DNA from: Acanthamoeba sp. SK_2022b
Taxonomy: Eukaryota; Discosea; Longamoebia; Acanthamoebidae
Assembly: GCA_027943245.1 (NCBI GenBank)
Contig: JANDJZ010000129.1
Coordinates: 28,930-92,929 of the forward strand
Length of the DNA: 64,000 nucleotides
Direction: 5' to 3'
The notes under the pieces were generated by a model, which saw only the letters and a program-made list of their open reading frames with translations, ran no database searches and was not told the DNA's origin. The position numbers and the translations under genes are program-made. Of the stretch, positions 8,775 to 18,856 are shown piece by piece (within the stretch, counting starts at the first letter, position 1; every line of letters starts with the position of its first letter).

Positions 8775-9932
8775 TCAGTATGTGATCTTCTTTAACTCTT
8801 GAAAATTTATCCATTTATCTTTTAAGTAAGCGCTAAATTCTTCACGGAACCGATGAGCAGAAAAACGCAATGCATTACTACGACAGTTTTCAGGTAACAA
8901 ATCATCTTGAATAGACTCAAATTTTTCAACAGCAGACATAATATGTTCAGGCGTTTGTTCATGAAAAAAAACGCCCGTTGCATTCTGCGAACCATAAGGT
9001 CTTACTGTTTCTAACGCACCACCACGTCCATAGGCAATGATAGGAGTACCGCAAGCCTGCGCCTCCACAACCACGATCCCAAAGTCTTCTTCAGCGGCAA
9101 AAACAAATGCCTTAGCTCTTCCCATCAAGTCTTGCAATACATCATCGGGTTGATATCCAAGTACACTTACATTTTCTGATGTGTGGCGAATAACTTTCTT
9201 CATCTCAGGACCGTCACCAATAACAATAAGCTTTTTATCCGGCATTCTTCTAAAAGCTTCAACAATGAGGTCAACCCTCTTATAAGGAACTAATCTAGAT
9301 GCCGTAATATAGAAATTTTCCTTATGGGTATTCAAAGCAAAGCGTTCGACATGCACCGGAGGGTAAATAACGTCAGCATCGCGACCATAGACCTTCTTTA
9401 TCCGACGTGCAATGAAATGGGAATTCGCCACCATGTGGTCTACACCATGGGCAGTTCGGTAGTCCCAAATGCGTATTTTATGCAAAAGCCATTTTACAAT
9501 CAGTCCTTTCAAACCTTTGCTGAGACCAGTTTCTTTTAGATATTGATGCTGAAGATCCCACGCATAACGCATAGGGGAATGCACATAACTTATATGTAAT
9601 TGATCGGGTCCAGTAAGAACACCTTTAGAAACTGCGTGACAACTAGAGATAATCACATTATGAAAGCTAACGTCAATTTGCTCAACAGCAAAAGGCATCA
9701 AAGGCAGAAAAATTTGATAGTTTTTCTTAACAAAAGGGAGCTTTTGGATAAATGTCGTTTTAGCCTTCTTTCCAGAGTAGTCATTACGTTCCTCCTCAGA
9801 GATAAAATCTATCAACGAAAACAACTCGGAAGATGGGTATATATTGATCAATTCTTTGACGACGCTCTCAGAGCCGGCTGATGTAACAAGCCAATCGGCG
9901 ACTATTCCAACACTAAAATCACTACCCAACAT
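8775..9932 (-). CDS. Glycosyltransferase, GT4 family (WbaZ-like)
   Basis: Predicted cytoplasmic GT-B glycosyltransferase of 385 residues that adds one sugar to the lipid-linked repeat unit. The N-terminal half has YVHSPMRYAWDLQHQYL, typical of RfbU/WbaZ-type transferases. The C-terminal half has TASRLVPYKRVDLIVEAF, VIGDGPEMKK and the E-x7-E motif in AEEDFGIVVVEAQACG. The ATG at 9932 is chosen because GAGG lies 6 nt upstream; a TTG at 9944 is an in-frame alternative. A 142-bp gap separates it from wbaP. Donor and acceptor sugars cannot be read from sequence. Confidence 0.82.
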   Translation of the reverse strand: MLGSDFSVGIVADWLVTSAGSESVVKELINIYPSSELFSLIDFISEEERNDYSGKKAKTTFIQKLPFVKKNYQIFLPLMPFAVEQIDVSFHNVIISSCHAVSKGVLTGPDQLHISYVHSPMRYAWDLQHQYLKETGLSKGLKGLIVKWLLHKIRIWDYRTAHGVDHMVANSHFIARRIKKVYGRDADVIYPPVHVERFALNTHKENFYITASRLVPYKRVDLIVEAFRRMPDKKLIVIGDGPEMKKVIRHTSENVSVLGYQPDDVLQDLMGRAKAFVFAAEEDFGIVVVEAQACGTPIIAYGRGGALETVRPYGSQNATGVFFHEQTPEHIMSAVEKFESIQDDLLPENCRSNALRFSAHRFREEFSAYLKDKWINFQELKKITY

Positions 9933-10000
9933 TATATGCCTCAAGATATTTCTCTTCTAAATTTACTCGCAGACAAGTCTGTAGCAAAGCAGTAGGCTTA

Positions 10001-11050
10001 TCAAACTGATACGCTGTCGATAACACAGCTTAGTTGTCTTGCAGAGAGTAGCCAAGAAAATCGTTCAATATTTTCAGTGCCTGCTGCGATAAGAGACTCT
10101 CTGAGTTTTGGGTCAAGAACCAGCTTCTCCATAGCTTCAGTTAATGCATCATCGTTTAATGGATCGACAAGAATTGCACTTTCGCCAAGAACTTCAGGCA
10201 TCGCAGTGGCATTAGATGCAATCACGGGACAACCACAGGCTTGAGCTTCTAGCGGTGGCAAACCAAAGCCTTCATATAGGGATGGGAAAAGAAAGCAGAA
10301 CGCATTGCGATACAGATCCACAAGCTCCTCGTCAGAAACTCGCCCGACGAAACTGACTTTATTACCGAGGTTTTTATCAAATTCTAAGGGCTGATAGTTA
10401 GGATGCGTGCTCCCAGCAACAATCATATGCATTTCATACTTTTCAGGTAATTTATTGAATGCAGCGAGTAACCCATGAAAATTTTTGTGGTAATGATGCG
10501 AGGATACGGCAAGAAAATACCCCCTCCTAAGCCCAGTCTTATGAGCTCCAGTGAACTTTTCACTTACAGCATTATGAATAATATGTATCTTCTCTCTAGA
10601 AAATCCATACTGTGAACATATTTCATCTCTCGAAAAATCACTAACAGTTAATAACTTCTTACATGTTTTCAATAGAAGTGGTATAAAAAACTTATAGCAG
10701 TACCGGAAACCCCATGAGTATGTTTTAGGATATCGCAGATAAGATATATCATGTAATGTGATTACTTTGTTCAGATATAGTAATGGAGCGGTATTTCCTA
10801 GATTAACAAGCAATGGGCATCCATTTTTTCGCAAAAAAAAAGGAAGATCCCACTGTTCCCAGAGGTGCCCCGAACGACTACCTACTACTTTAACATTTAG
10901 ACGTGATGCGATATCCACTTGTTTAATATCTCGTGGCGATAAGAATATAACATCATCTCTTAGCCCCGCCAGTTGTAGACAAAGCTCTGCTGCGAAACGC
11001 TGAACTCCCGTCATATCTTGAGTTAAAAACCGGGCGTTGATGTATATCAT
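10001..11050 (-). CDS. Glycosyltransferase, GT4 family
   Basis: Predicted GT-B glycosyltransferase of 349 residues. MIYINARFLTQDMTGVQRFA at the start is typical of GT4 proteins that begin with a short strand and a GVQRF loop. HDISYLRYP and SDFSRDEI lie in the middle. The C-terminal donor domain has GYFLAVSSHHYHKNFHGLL and FLFPSLYEGFGLPPLEAQAC (the E-x7-E motif) with GCPVIASNATAMPEV. It lies 68 bp upstream of the next transferase gene. Substrate unknown. Confidence 0.83.
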   Translation of the reverse strand: MIYINARFLTQDMTGVQRFAAELCLQLAGLRDDVIFLSPRDIKQVDIASRLNVKVVGSRSGHLWEQWDLPFFLRKNGCPLLVNLGNTAPLLYLNKVITLHDISYLRYPKTYSWGFRYCYKFFIPLLLKTCKKLLTVSDFSRDEICSQYGFSREKIHIIHNAVSEKFTGAHKTGLRRGYFLAVSSHHYHKNFHGLLAAFNKLPEKYEMHMIVAGSTHPNYQPLEFDKNLGNKVSFVGRVSDEELVDLYRNAFCFLFPSLYEGFGLPPLEAQACGCPVIASNATAMPEVLGESAILVDPLNDDALTEAMEKLVLDPKLRESLIAAGTENIERFSWLLSARQLSCVIDSVSV

Positions 11051-11096
11051 ACACTTTCTCGATATCAGTAGTTATATGCTGGCTCAATGTCAGTAT

Positions 11097-12005
11097 CTAT
11101 ACCCAAAACTCTCCCATCAATCTATCTAGGTGAGGGCCATATCCAATGCCAAATCCTGCAGCAGGCGTAAACGTAAGCTCACTAAAATAAATGCAGCCAT
11201 CATGAATATACCAGTCAACACGTACATAATCGAAATCAGCGGCCAGCAAACAACTCAATCTCAATGCCTCTGATGCCAACTTTTTGTCAATAGCGTATAA
11301 AGACTTCTCTTCACCATTTTCTTTACTGTTTATTCCAGTTTCAAATGGCTTATCAAATCCATTTACATAAAAAGTACGCGACAAGTTGCCAGTAAATCTT
11401 TCATTTATGACTTGAAGAACATAATTAACCTTACCTGCCAAACCACGGAATATATGGAATTTATAATCAGTTGGAGCAATAACACCATCGCCTAACAACT
11501 TTTCCATCAATATCTTCTTAGGAATATTTCTGTACTGAATTTCTCTTTGAATATGTGAAAAGTCTATTCTCATCCATTCGTTACATAGTTTAACTATATC
11601 CTCTATTTCAGAATTATAATTTGAAGTTTTTACAATTCTGTACATCCCGGCCCCATGGTTAGGTTTCAAAATTACGTCACAGTGGGGAACATAATCAAAT
11701 AACTGCTCTGGAGAGTCGGTACAAAACATTAAAGGGACGAAGTATTGGTCTCCGATTTTGTCACGCACATAATCACGCACTAAATATTTGTCTGATAGAA
11801 AAACAAAATTGTCACCGCCCATTTTATTTTGCTTTCTAAACAATATCTTTTCGTTGAAGGTTCTTGCATTTTTCAAATTAGGGAAATAGCCCAGCTTCAA
11901 TAAAAAAACGAACCTATCCTGAAGCGACCAGGGTAAGAACTTAGAAAATAATTTGATATATACACGCCCCTTCCTCCTCCATTTCCTTATCCATTCAGTT
12001 AGCAT
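11097..12005 (-). CDS. ATP-grasp fold protein, TupA-like, of the polysaccharide locus
   Basis: 302 residues resembling the TupA-like ATP-grasp family common in capsule clusters. Visible pieces are NARTFNEKILFRKQNK, DKYLVRDYVRDKIGDQYFVP, VILKPNHGAGM (nucleotide-binding loop) and the acidic metal-binding part FDYVRVDWYIHDGCIYFSELTF. ATP-grasp enzymes join a carboxylate to an amine, so it may amidate or aminoacylate a sugar acid; some relatives are annotated as glycosyltransferases. The ATG at 12005 overlaps the preceding stop by 11 bp, and a GTG at 12038 is the longer alternative. Function is inference. Confidence 0.72.
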   Translation of the reverse strand: MLTEWIRKWRRKGRVYIKLFSKFLPWSLQDRFVFLLKLGYFPNLKNARTFNEKILFRKQNKMGGDNFVFLSDKYLVRDYVRDKIGDQYFVPLMFCTDSPEQLFDYVPHCDVILKPNHGAGMYRIVKTSNYNSEIEDIVKLCNEWMRIDFSHIQREIQYRNIPKKILMEKLLGDGVIAPTDYKFHIFRGLAGKVNYVLQVINERFTGNLSRTFYVNGFDKPFETGINSKENGEEKSLYAIDKKLASEALRLSCLLAADFDYVRVDWYIHDGCIYFSELTFTPAAGFGIGYGPHLDRLMGEFWV

Positions 12006-13473
12006 TTCTATGCAACCCCATTCGCAACTTGTTTGCACTTAACATCAAAAAAAGAAGCAATAGTAGTTTCACAAAAGCAAGCGAAGGCATCGGATATGGT
12101 TGTAATAAAATACTGGTACTTCCGACCAACCAAATGATATTAAAACAAATCGCATTACTGAAGATGTGTTCAGCCAATTTTAAATTAACTTTTATCATTC
12201 TCACAGCGACAATGATTGCGACAGTCAGCATAAAAATAACACCAAGCAATCCGCTATTTTTTAACTGCGTCAAAAACGGCGTCTGTATACTTCTTTTATA
12301 ATGTGCATCTAACTCCATAAGGTCAACTTTTTTTGTCTCTCCTTTATCACCAATGCCGGAAGGTGAATAATATAGCCCTCCATAGCCAATGCCTATCAGA
12401 CTTTCGGGGAAATACTGCCCCGTATATTTCCAATAATCTGTCATTTGACTTGAGCGAGTATTCATCGATTTACTGGAGTACAAATTCATCATAGCAGGCA
12501 GCGCTATGATGCAGATGAGAAAAGTTATCGTTATTTTTAACTTTGGTATTCTCTTATTAAGAATGTTAATGATGATATCATACAATATAAAGAGAAAGGC
12601 GAAGGCGAATAAAAACTTGTACATATTAAAATACATCACTGCACCAATAACGATTGTTGCCAAACAGATTGTAAATCTTTGCGGCAATCTGGAAAAGAAT
12701 AAAGCAAAAATCATCAAGGAGTAAATAGTGAAATAGTTGTATATCTTATCTTGATCTATTATGGTAACCTTTACTCCATATCTCTCCCATAATAAATCAT
12801 AATATATATTACTCGCCGCTATACTGGATGCGAAGTTTATTAGGTCAAAGACACAAAAGAAAGTCAATACTTTATAAAACCCTAATGCCGAAAGCTGTTT
12901 CATGCAATTAAAGAAAAGATAAATCAGCACGCTGAAATAAATAACACCGCGAAAATAAACAACTTGCCTTTTAATCTGACCAAGGCCACCTTGCATAACG
13001 TGATTGAAAAACGCTGAAGTTGAAATTATACCGATTACGCATCCTTGAATAATAATCGCTACAGTTAGAAAGATGGCAACCTTATACTCTCTCTGTCGAA
13101 ACTTAAACCAGCTGGAATGAAAAGTGAAGTGTGCGAGCAAAGCAAAAAAAATAGTTACAAAGACAATATCGACAATCGATATAAAACTAAAGAATTTATA
13201 ATGATAAATGAAGTTTCTAGCTATAGCGACGTTATAATCATGGATTGGCATAACCATGATGTTATATGACGAATACGAACAGAGTACGTATAAAGCGAAA
13301 AGTATCACTGCATGTAAATTGAAGTTATACTTAACTACAATACGATATAAATAGGCAAAGGCAAGGAAAAGACCAAGAAAAAAAACAATGCTATCGTAAA
13401 CTATAAGCAAAGCAGGAAGTTCAGTGATAATTGGTAGTTTCTCTGGCTCGATCATAAGTCGATATATACTCAT
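11995..13473 (-). CDS. Polytopic membrane protein, Wzy/O-antigen-ligase-like polymerase candidate
   Basis: 492 residues with about a dozen hydrophobic segments (for example LLIVYDSIVFFLGLFLAFAY and FLFAFAFLFILYDIIINIL). A large loop near residues 330-400 contains GIGYGGLYYSPSGIGDKGET, similar to the periplasmic loop of Wzy and WaaL proteins. It lacks the regular 12-14 helix pattern without a big loop expected of a Wzx flippase. It overlaps the preceding glycosyltransferase gene by 53 bp; an internal ATG at 13455 would cut this to 35 bp. Likely polymerase, otherwise a ligase-type membrane enzyme. Confidence 0.6.
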   Translation of the reverse strand: MSIYRLMIEPEKLPIITELPALLIVYDSIVFFLGLFLAFAYLYRIVVKYNFNLHAVILFALYVLCSYSSYNIMVMPIHDYNVAIARNFIYHYKFFSFISIVDIVFVTIFFALLAHFTFHSSWFKFRQREYKVAIFLTVAIIIQGCVIGIISTSAFFNHVMQGGLGQIKRQVVYFRGVIYFSVLIYLFFNCMKQLSALGFYKVLTFFCVFDLINFASSIAASNIYYDLLWERYGVKVTIIDQDKIYNYFTIYSLMIFALFFSRLPQRFTICLATIVIGAVMYFNMYKFLFAFAFLFILYDIIINILNKRIPKLKITITFLICIIALPAMMNLYSSKSMNTRSSQMTDYWKYTGQYFPESLIGIGYGGLYYSPSGIGDKGETKKVDLMELDAHYKRSIQTPFLTQLKNSGLLGVIFMLTVAIIVAVRMIKVNLKLAEHIFSNAICFNIIWLVGSTSILLQPYPMPSLAFVKLLLLLFLMLSANKLRMGLHRNAN

Positions 13474-14605
13474 CTGTTATGTTATAAATATCAAAAAGCT
13501 TTATAACATCGGGCTCAACAATAACTTCTGTAGTAGAGTTCAATGCCCACTCAAGATTATTTTCCGTTATCTCTTTGACAGATGGGATTAACTCTAGTAA
13601 TTCTCCTGCCCCGCCAACTGGGTTAATTAACACACGTTTTTTGGCTAATGCACTTTCAACAACGACTCGACCAAATGGCTCACGCCATTGAAAAGGGAAA
13701 ATGACAATATCTACGTTATTTAAGAAATGCTCGATATTAACGCGTCCCATCTGAATAATATCAGCTGAATGCAACATAACTCGAAACTCATCATTGTCAT
13801 CAAAACAATCACCTGCAGCGAAAGCTTTTATATTATATCCGGCGTTACGCAATTTAACAATCAAGCGGCAATATACGTCAAACCCCTTTTCTTTTGTTAA
13901 GCGTCCGATAAACCCGATACGAATCACATCTGCAGAGGGCGAACATCCGGAATAAACTGATACTGGATTATAAGTATAATCCTTTAATGCATTCTTGAAG
14001 AATTTATTCTTTATATGAAAATCCATGATAAAAAAACTAATGCCAATATAATAATTGACTTTTTTACTATAAATTCTCTTTAAAGAGGACCAAAAAAAAA
14101 CTGACAGCGTATGCGGCTCAATATTTTTTCCTTTGCAATACATCGTCGTATTCGGATGCATTAGATAGTAATCACGTGAAGTATGGACTAGTGTAATCCC
14201 CAGAGCGTTAACGACACTCCAAACTGCGACTGAAAATCCAGATAAATTATTTGTATTCACTATATCCGGTTGAAACTCTACCACTTCCTTCCTAAACGGA
14301 GTTTTCATTAATAGGTTATAATTATCAATAATGTGCCATAAAAAGCGTAGTAAAACATTCCGCCTTCTGCCACTGAAAGGCCAATATATATTTCTAAGTG
14401 GTATGTATACGACCTCGACGCCATTGATTATAGAGAACGACCTTAACGATTTATCACATAGCGTAATTACCCTAACTTGATGACCTCTTCTAACTAGTTC
14501 CTCACTTAGCAATTGAAGAGATATCTCGGCACCGCCCATCTGATATGGTGCGTATAACGAGCTAACCATCATAATTTTCACGATGACCATCCTAGGAAAA
14601 AGCAT
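13421..14605 (-). CDS. Glycosyltransferase, GT4 family
   Basis: Predicted GT-B transferase of up to 394 residues. The start region KIMMVSSLYAPYQMGGAEIS is the usual N-terminal strand and Gly-rich loop. IRIGFIGRLTKEKGFDVYCR and FPFQWREPFGRVVVESALAK (the E-x7-E motif) mark the donor domain. The start is uncertain: ATG 14605, ATG 14590, or GTG 14581, which has AGGA 8 nt upstream and best fits the family start. It lies downstream of the wzb-wzc pair in the same operon. Confidence 0.8.
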   Translation of the reverse strand: MLFPRMVIVKIMMVSSLYAPYQMGGAEISLQLLSEELVRRGHQVRVITLCDKSLRSFSIINGVEVVYIPLRNIYWPFSGRRRNVLLRFLWHIIDNYNLLMKTPFRKEVVEFQPDIVNTNNLSGFSVAVWSVVNALGITLVHTSRDYYLMHPNTTMYCKGKNIEPHTLSVFFWSSLKRIYSKKVNYYIGISFFIMDFHIKNKFFKNALKDYTYNPVSVYSGCSPSADVIRIGFIGRLTKEKGFDVYCRLIVKLRNAGYNIKAFAAGDCFDDNDEFRVMLHSADIIQMGRVNIEHFLNNVDIVIFPFQWREPFGRVVVESALAKKRVLINPVGGAGELLELIPSVKEITENNLEWALNSTTEVIVEPDVIKLFDIYNITDEYISTYDRARETTNYH

Positions 14606-14661
14606 ACATCGTTACTATTAACAGCAGCCCTGAATGGGCTGCTATCATTACACATCTCAAC

Positions 14662-16833
14662 TTACTTCTTCGTTGACTCGTATTCATAATGATAGTAACC
14701 ATAACCACCATAATAACTACTCGCTTTCTTTTCAACAGCGTTAAGAATAACGCCTTTGATATTGGTACCATTCTGCTCAAAGCGACGAATACTGACCTCA
14801 ACTTCTTTTACTGTATTAACACCAAAGCGCGCGATCATCAACGCAGTACCTGCATGGTGGCCAATAATAGCAGCATCAGTAACAGCCAAAATTGGAGGCG
14901 TATCAACCAATACCATATCATAGTTTTGGCTAGCCCAATCAATCAATTCACCAAGACCACGCGTCATCAATAGTTCGGAAGGGTTAGGCGGAACTTGACC
15001 ACGAACAATAATGTCCATACCCTCAACATTGGTTTTCTTGATTGCATTTTCAATTGAAACTTGCTGCGCTAAGACATCAGATAAACCATTGCCACCATCA
15101 ATACCAAGCAACGAGTGAAGATACCCCTTACGCATATCCGCATCTATCACCAGTACTTTTTGCCCTGATTGTGCAATAACTGCTGCCAAGTTGATGCTCA
15201 CGAATGTCTTACCGATATTCGGGCTTGCCCCGGAGATCATCAGTACGTTATTCTTCGCCTCCATCATGGCAAAGTGGAGGCTAGTGCGTAAACTACGAAT
15301 AGCTTCGATAGCTAAATCGGCCGGGTTGCCATTAGCCAGTAAACTATCCGAATCAGCATTAACTTTGCGCCTTGAGGCCAATCGAATCTGGAGGTCTTTC
15401 TTTTGTTGCCATTCAGAGAGAGGAATACTGGCATAGACATTAAATCCTTCCTGTTCTAGCTGATCGGGTGATTCAATACCTCTATGCATACGCATTTTTA
15501 TAACAACGAAAGCGACGGACAGCAAACCACCGAGGAAAATTGCTATTAAAACGATTAATGTCTTTCTTGGTTTAACAGGTCGCGGCTGCGCAACTGCATC
15601 ATCAACTATGCGAACATTACCGACCGTACTGGCTTTAGTAATACTCAATTCTTGTTGCTTATTAAGCAACTGCATATAAATGACCTTACCCGCATCAACA
15701 TCGCGCGTTAATCGCAAAATCTCTTGTTGCGTCTGTGGCATTGTAGCGACACGCTTGTTTAACTTCGCCCGTTCTTTCTCTAAGGTAGACCTCTTCTCCA
15801 TCAAAGCACGATATGCAGGGTGTTCTTTCGTAAACAGTTTCGAAATCTCAGCCTCTTTAAATGTCAGCTCGTTAAGTTGCGATTCTACGGCAACAATACT
15901 ATCCAGCACCGATTTTGCTTCCAATGATAAATCAACAGAATCGTTCTTCTTCCGATAGCTGTTAAGCTTATCTTCGGCATCATCTAGTGATGATCTTACG
16001 GCTGGCAACTGTTCTTTAAGAAACTCCAGACTTTTTTCTGCTTCTTCAGATTTACGAGCTACGTTCTGCAGAACGTAGTTTTCATCAATGCTGTTCAGTG
16101 TTTTTTGTACCAACGCCTTGCTTTCCCCGGTTAGAGTCAGCTCCAAAACACCAGTTTTCTTACCTCGATCAGTGACCACTAGCGACTTTAAAACACTATT
16201 TATCGCAGCTAAACGCGTTTTTTTAGTGATATAGTAAGTAGCTCCTGCTTTTGCCGAGATATTATTAACAACAACCGTTACACCTTGACCAAATGCCAGA
16301 TCACCAAACTTTCCTTTTAATATTTCACCATCACCATCGCTAAGAGAGAATGATTGATCATCTAAGACAGTAAGTGTTAATTCTTCACCAAACAATATCT
16401 CAGGTACCAACAGTCGTGGCACTTCAATTTCTTGCGGCTTACTGCCCGTTAAGCGCGCCCAACCTTTTCCAAAAACAGGAAAGAATTTTCTTTCAACGGA
16501 AACGTCGAGCCCCAGATCATCAACAGCTTTGCCTATGATCATCCGAGACTTAATTAACTCAATTTCTGTTGTTGATTCGGCCTGAGAGTTTGGAATCATT
16601 TGTGAAAGATTATCCAGCAAAGACCCACCAGGTTTTTTCTCAACTTGCACGAGAGAATCAGCCTGGTAAACGGGCGTTGTGAATAACGAATAAATGATGC
16701 CGAAAACTGCAAATAATGTAACAACACCAATGATAAGCCATCTATGATCGAGCAATGCCCCAAGCACTTGGGCAATGTTAAAATCATTGCCTTTAGTGTT
16801 GGTGGCGCTTTTCTTTGTGGTTATATCTGTCAT
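14662..16833 (-). CDS. wzc: Tyrosine-protein kinase Wzc, second copy (partner of wzb)
   Basis: Inner-membrane polysaccharide co-polymerase with a C-terminal BY-kinase, which controls chain length and export with Wza. It has 723 residues (E. coli Wzc 720). There is a first membrane helix near 30-52, a periplasmic coiled-coil domain (LEFLKEQLPAVRSSLDDAED) and a second helix around 425-447. The kinase has Walker A GASPNIGKT (535-543), Walker A' VLVIDADMR (about 560-568) and Walker B MVLVDTPP (640-647). The C-terminal cluster has seven Tyr (707, 708, 711, 713, 714, 716, 718). The wzb gene lies immediately upstream (11-bp gap). Confidence 0.93.
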   Translation of the reverse strand: MTDITTKKSATNTKGNDFNIAQVLGALLDHRWLIIGVVTLFAVFGIIYSLFTTPVYQADSLVQVEKKPGGSLLDNLSQMIPNSQAESTTEIELIKSRMIIGKAVDDLGLDVSVERKFFPVFGKGWARLTGSKPQEIEVPRLLVPEILFGEELTLTVLDDQSFSLSDGDGEILKGKFGDLAFGQGVTVVVNNISAKAGATYYITKKTRLAAINSVLKSLVVTDRGKKTGVLELTLTGESKALVQKTLNSIDENYVLQNVARKSEEAEKSLEFLKEQLPAVRSSLDDAEDKLNSYRKKNDSVDLSLEAKSVLDSIVAVESQLNELTFKEAEISKLFTKEHPAYRALMEKRSTLEKERAKLNKRVATMPQTQQEILRLTRDVDAGKVIYMQLLNKQQELSITKASTVGNVRIVDDAVAQPRPVKPRKTLIVLIAIFLGGLLSVAFVVIKMRMHRGIESPDQLEQEGFNVYASIPLSEWQQKKDLQIRLASRRKVNADSDSLLANGNPADLAIEAIRSLRTSLHFAMMEAKNNVLMISGASPNIGKTFVSINLAAVIAQSGQKVLVIDADMRKGYLHSLLGIDGGNGLSDVLAQQVSIENAIKKTNVEGMDIIVRGQVPPNPSELLMTRGLGELIDWASQNYDMVLVDTPPILAVTDAAIIGHHAGTALMIARFGVNTVKEVEVSIRRFEQNGTNIKGVILNAVEKKASSYYGGYGYYHYEYESTKK

Positions 16834-16844
16834 TATGATCTCTA

Positions 16845-17279
16845 TTAAGGATTCAGTGCTTTAACCCATTTCTGAGCCGAATCAGCAAGTAAACGGTAAA
16901 CAAACTCAAAGGCTTCATGGCTTTTGCCATATGGATCAGGGATGTCTTTTTGATTCATCCAGTGACCAAATAGCATTGTCTTTCCTCTAACCTCCGGTGC
17001 TAACCGAGTGACAGCCTCAATATGGCTCTTTTCCATAACTAAAATCAGCGAGTACGCCCTACACAAATCACGAGTCAACTGTTTGGCAATATGTTCGTCA
17101 AGTGATAAACCATGCGCTTGCGCAACGAGACTGGCTGTTGAGTCAGCAGCGCTCCCAACTACGGCCCCCAAACCAGCGGAATCAATGTTTTTAGAAGGTA
17201 AAAACTGCTTGAGTAGTCGTTCACCAGTCGGAGAGCGGCATATATTGCCAACGCAAACAACTAAGATAGAATCAAACAT
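16845..17279 (-). CDS. wzb: Low-molecular-weight protein-tyrosine phosphatase Wzb
   Basis: Cytoplasmic phosphatase that removes phosphate from the Wzc tyrosine cluster, needed for cycling of the export machine. It has 144 residues (E. coli 147). The active-site loop is CVGNICRS with nucleophile Cys9 and Arg15, and the general acid is Asp115 in DPYGKS. The ATG at 17279 has AGGGA 7 nt upstream; the ATG at 17285 is too close to that site. It is followed by wzc. Oddly, it is not next to wza, which lies about 9.5 kb upstream in the operon. Confidence 0.94.
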   Translation of the reverse strand: MFDSILVVCVGNICRSPTGERLLKQFLPSKNIDSAGLGAVVGSAADSTASLVAQAHGLSLDEHIAKQLTRDLCRAYSLILVMEKSHIEAVTRLAPEVRGKTMLFGHWMNQKDIPDPYGKSHEAFEFVYRLLADSAQKWVKALNP

Positions 17280-17656
17280 ATTCATATCCCTGAGGCTTAG
17301 TATGAGTACTTGTACGAGGTTTCACTTTGGCTTAAACCATTCATGTCTTTGATGAGTTTACTATATCAAAATCACCATCCCCATGCACAAGCTTTCAGAA
17401 CCCGTTATCGGCAGCACACTCTAGTAAGAACAGACGATTACATCTCATCGGCAGTAAACTCACACATGACGACCTGCACCTACTCTTTCTGTTCTCCGAG
17501 GCCAAGCCCATTTCATAGTACACAAGCTTCGTGCCTGCTATCTGTGGTTAAAATTAATACAACAAGAGTTTATTTTCAACTGGGAAAGAGTAGTTCCTTA
17601 TCACCATGTGGCTACCAGGAGGAAAAATTTGCTATTTTAACAATTCGAATGAATAC
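17280..17656. other. Intergenic region between glf and wzb
   Basis: 377 bp, the longest gap inside the polysaccharide locus. No ORF with a good start site is seen. It contains an extended -10 promoter candidate for wzb (17360-17368). No ops element was found here. It may mark a recombination boundary between two parts of the locus. Confidence 0.5.
17360..17368 (-). promoter_or_regulatory. Extended -10 promoter candidate for wzb-wzc
   Basis: On the minus strand TGATATAGT reads as TG-n-TATAGT, an extended -10, placing a start near 17353 and a leader of about 74 nt before wzb. No good -35 is seen at 17 bp, which is tolerated for extended -10 promoters. Pattern only. Confidence 0.3.
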
Positions 17657-18808
<1,152 letters not shown>

Positions 18809-18856
18809 TCACCTTCATTATAAATACAACGTATTGAAAAATAAAAACCTAATATG

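Noticed and set aside
11995..13473. Wzx flippase assignment for the 492-residue membrane protein
   Set aside because: A large soluble loop and irregular helix spacing fit a polymerase or ligase better than a MATE-like flippase.
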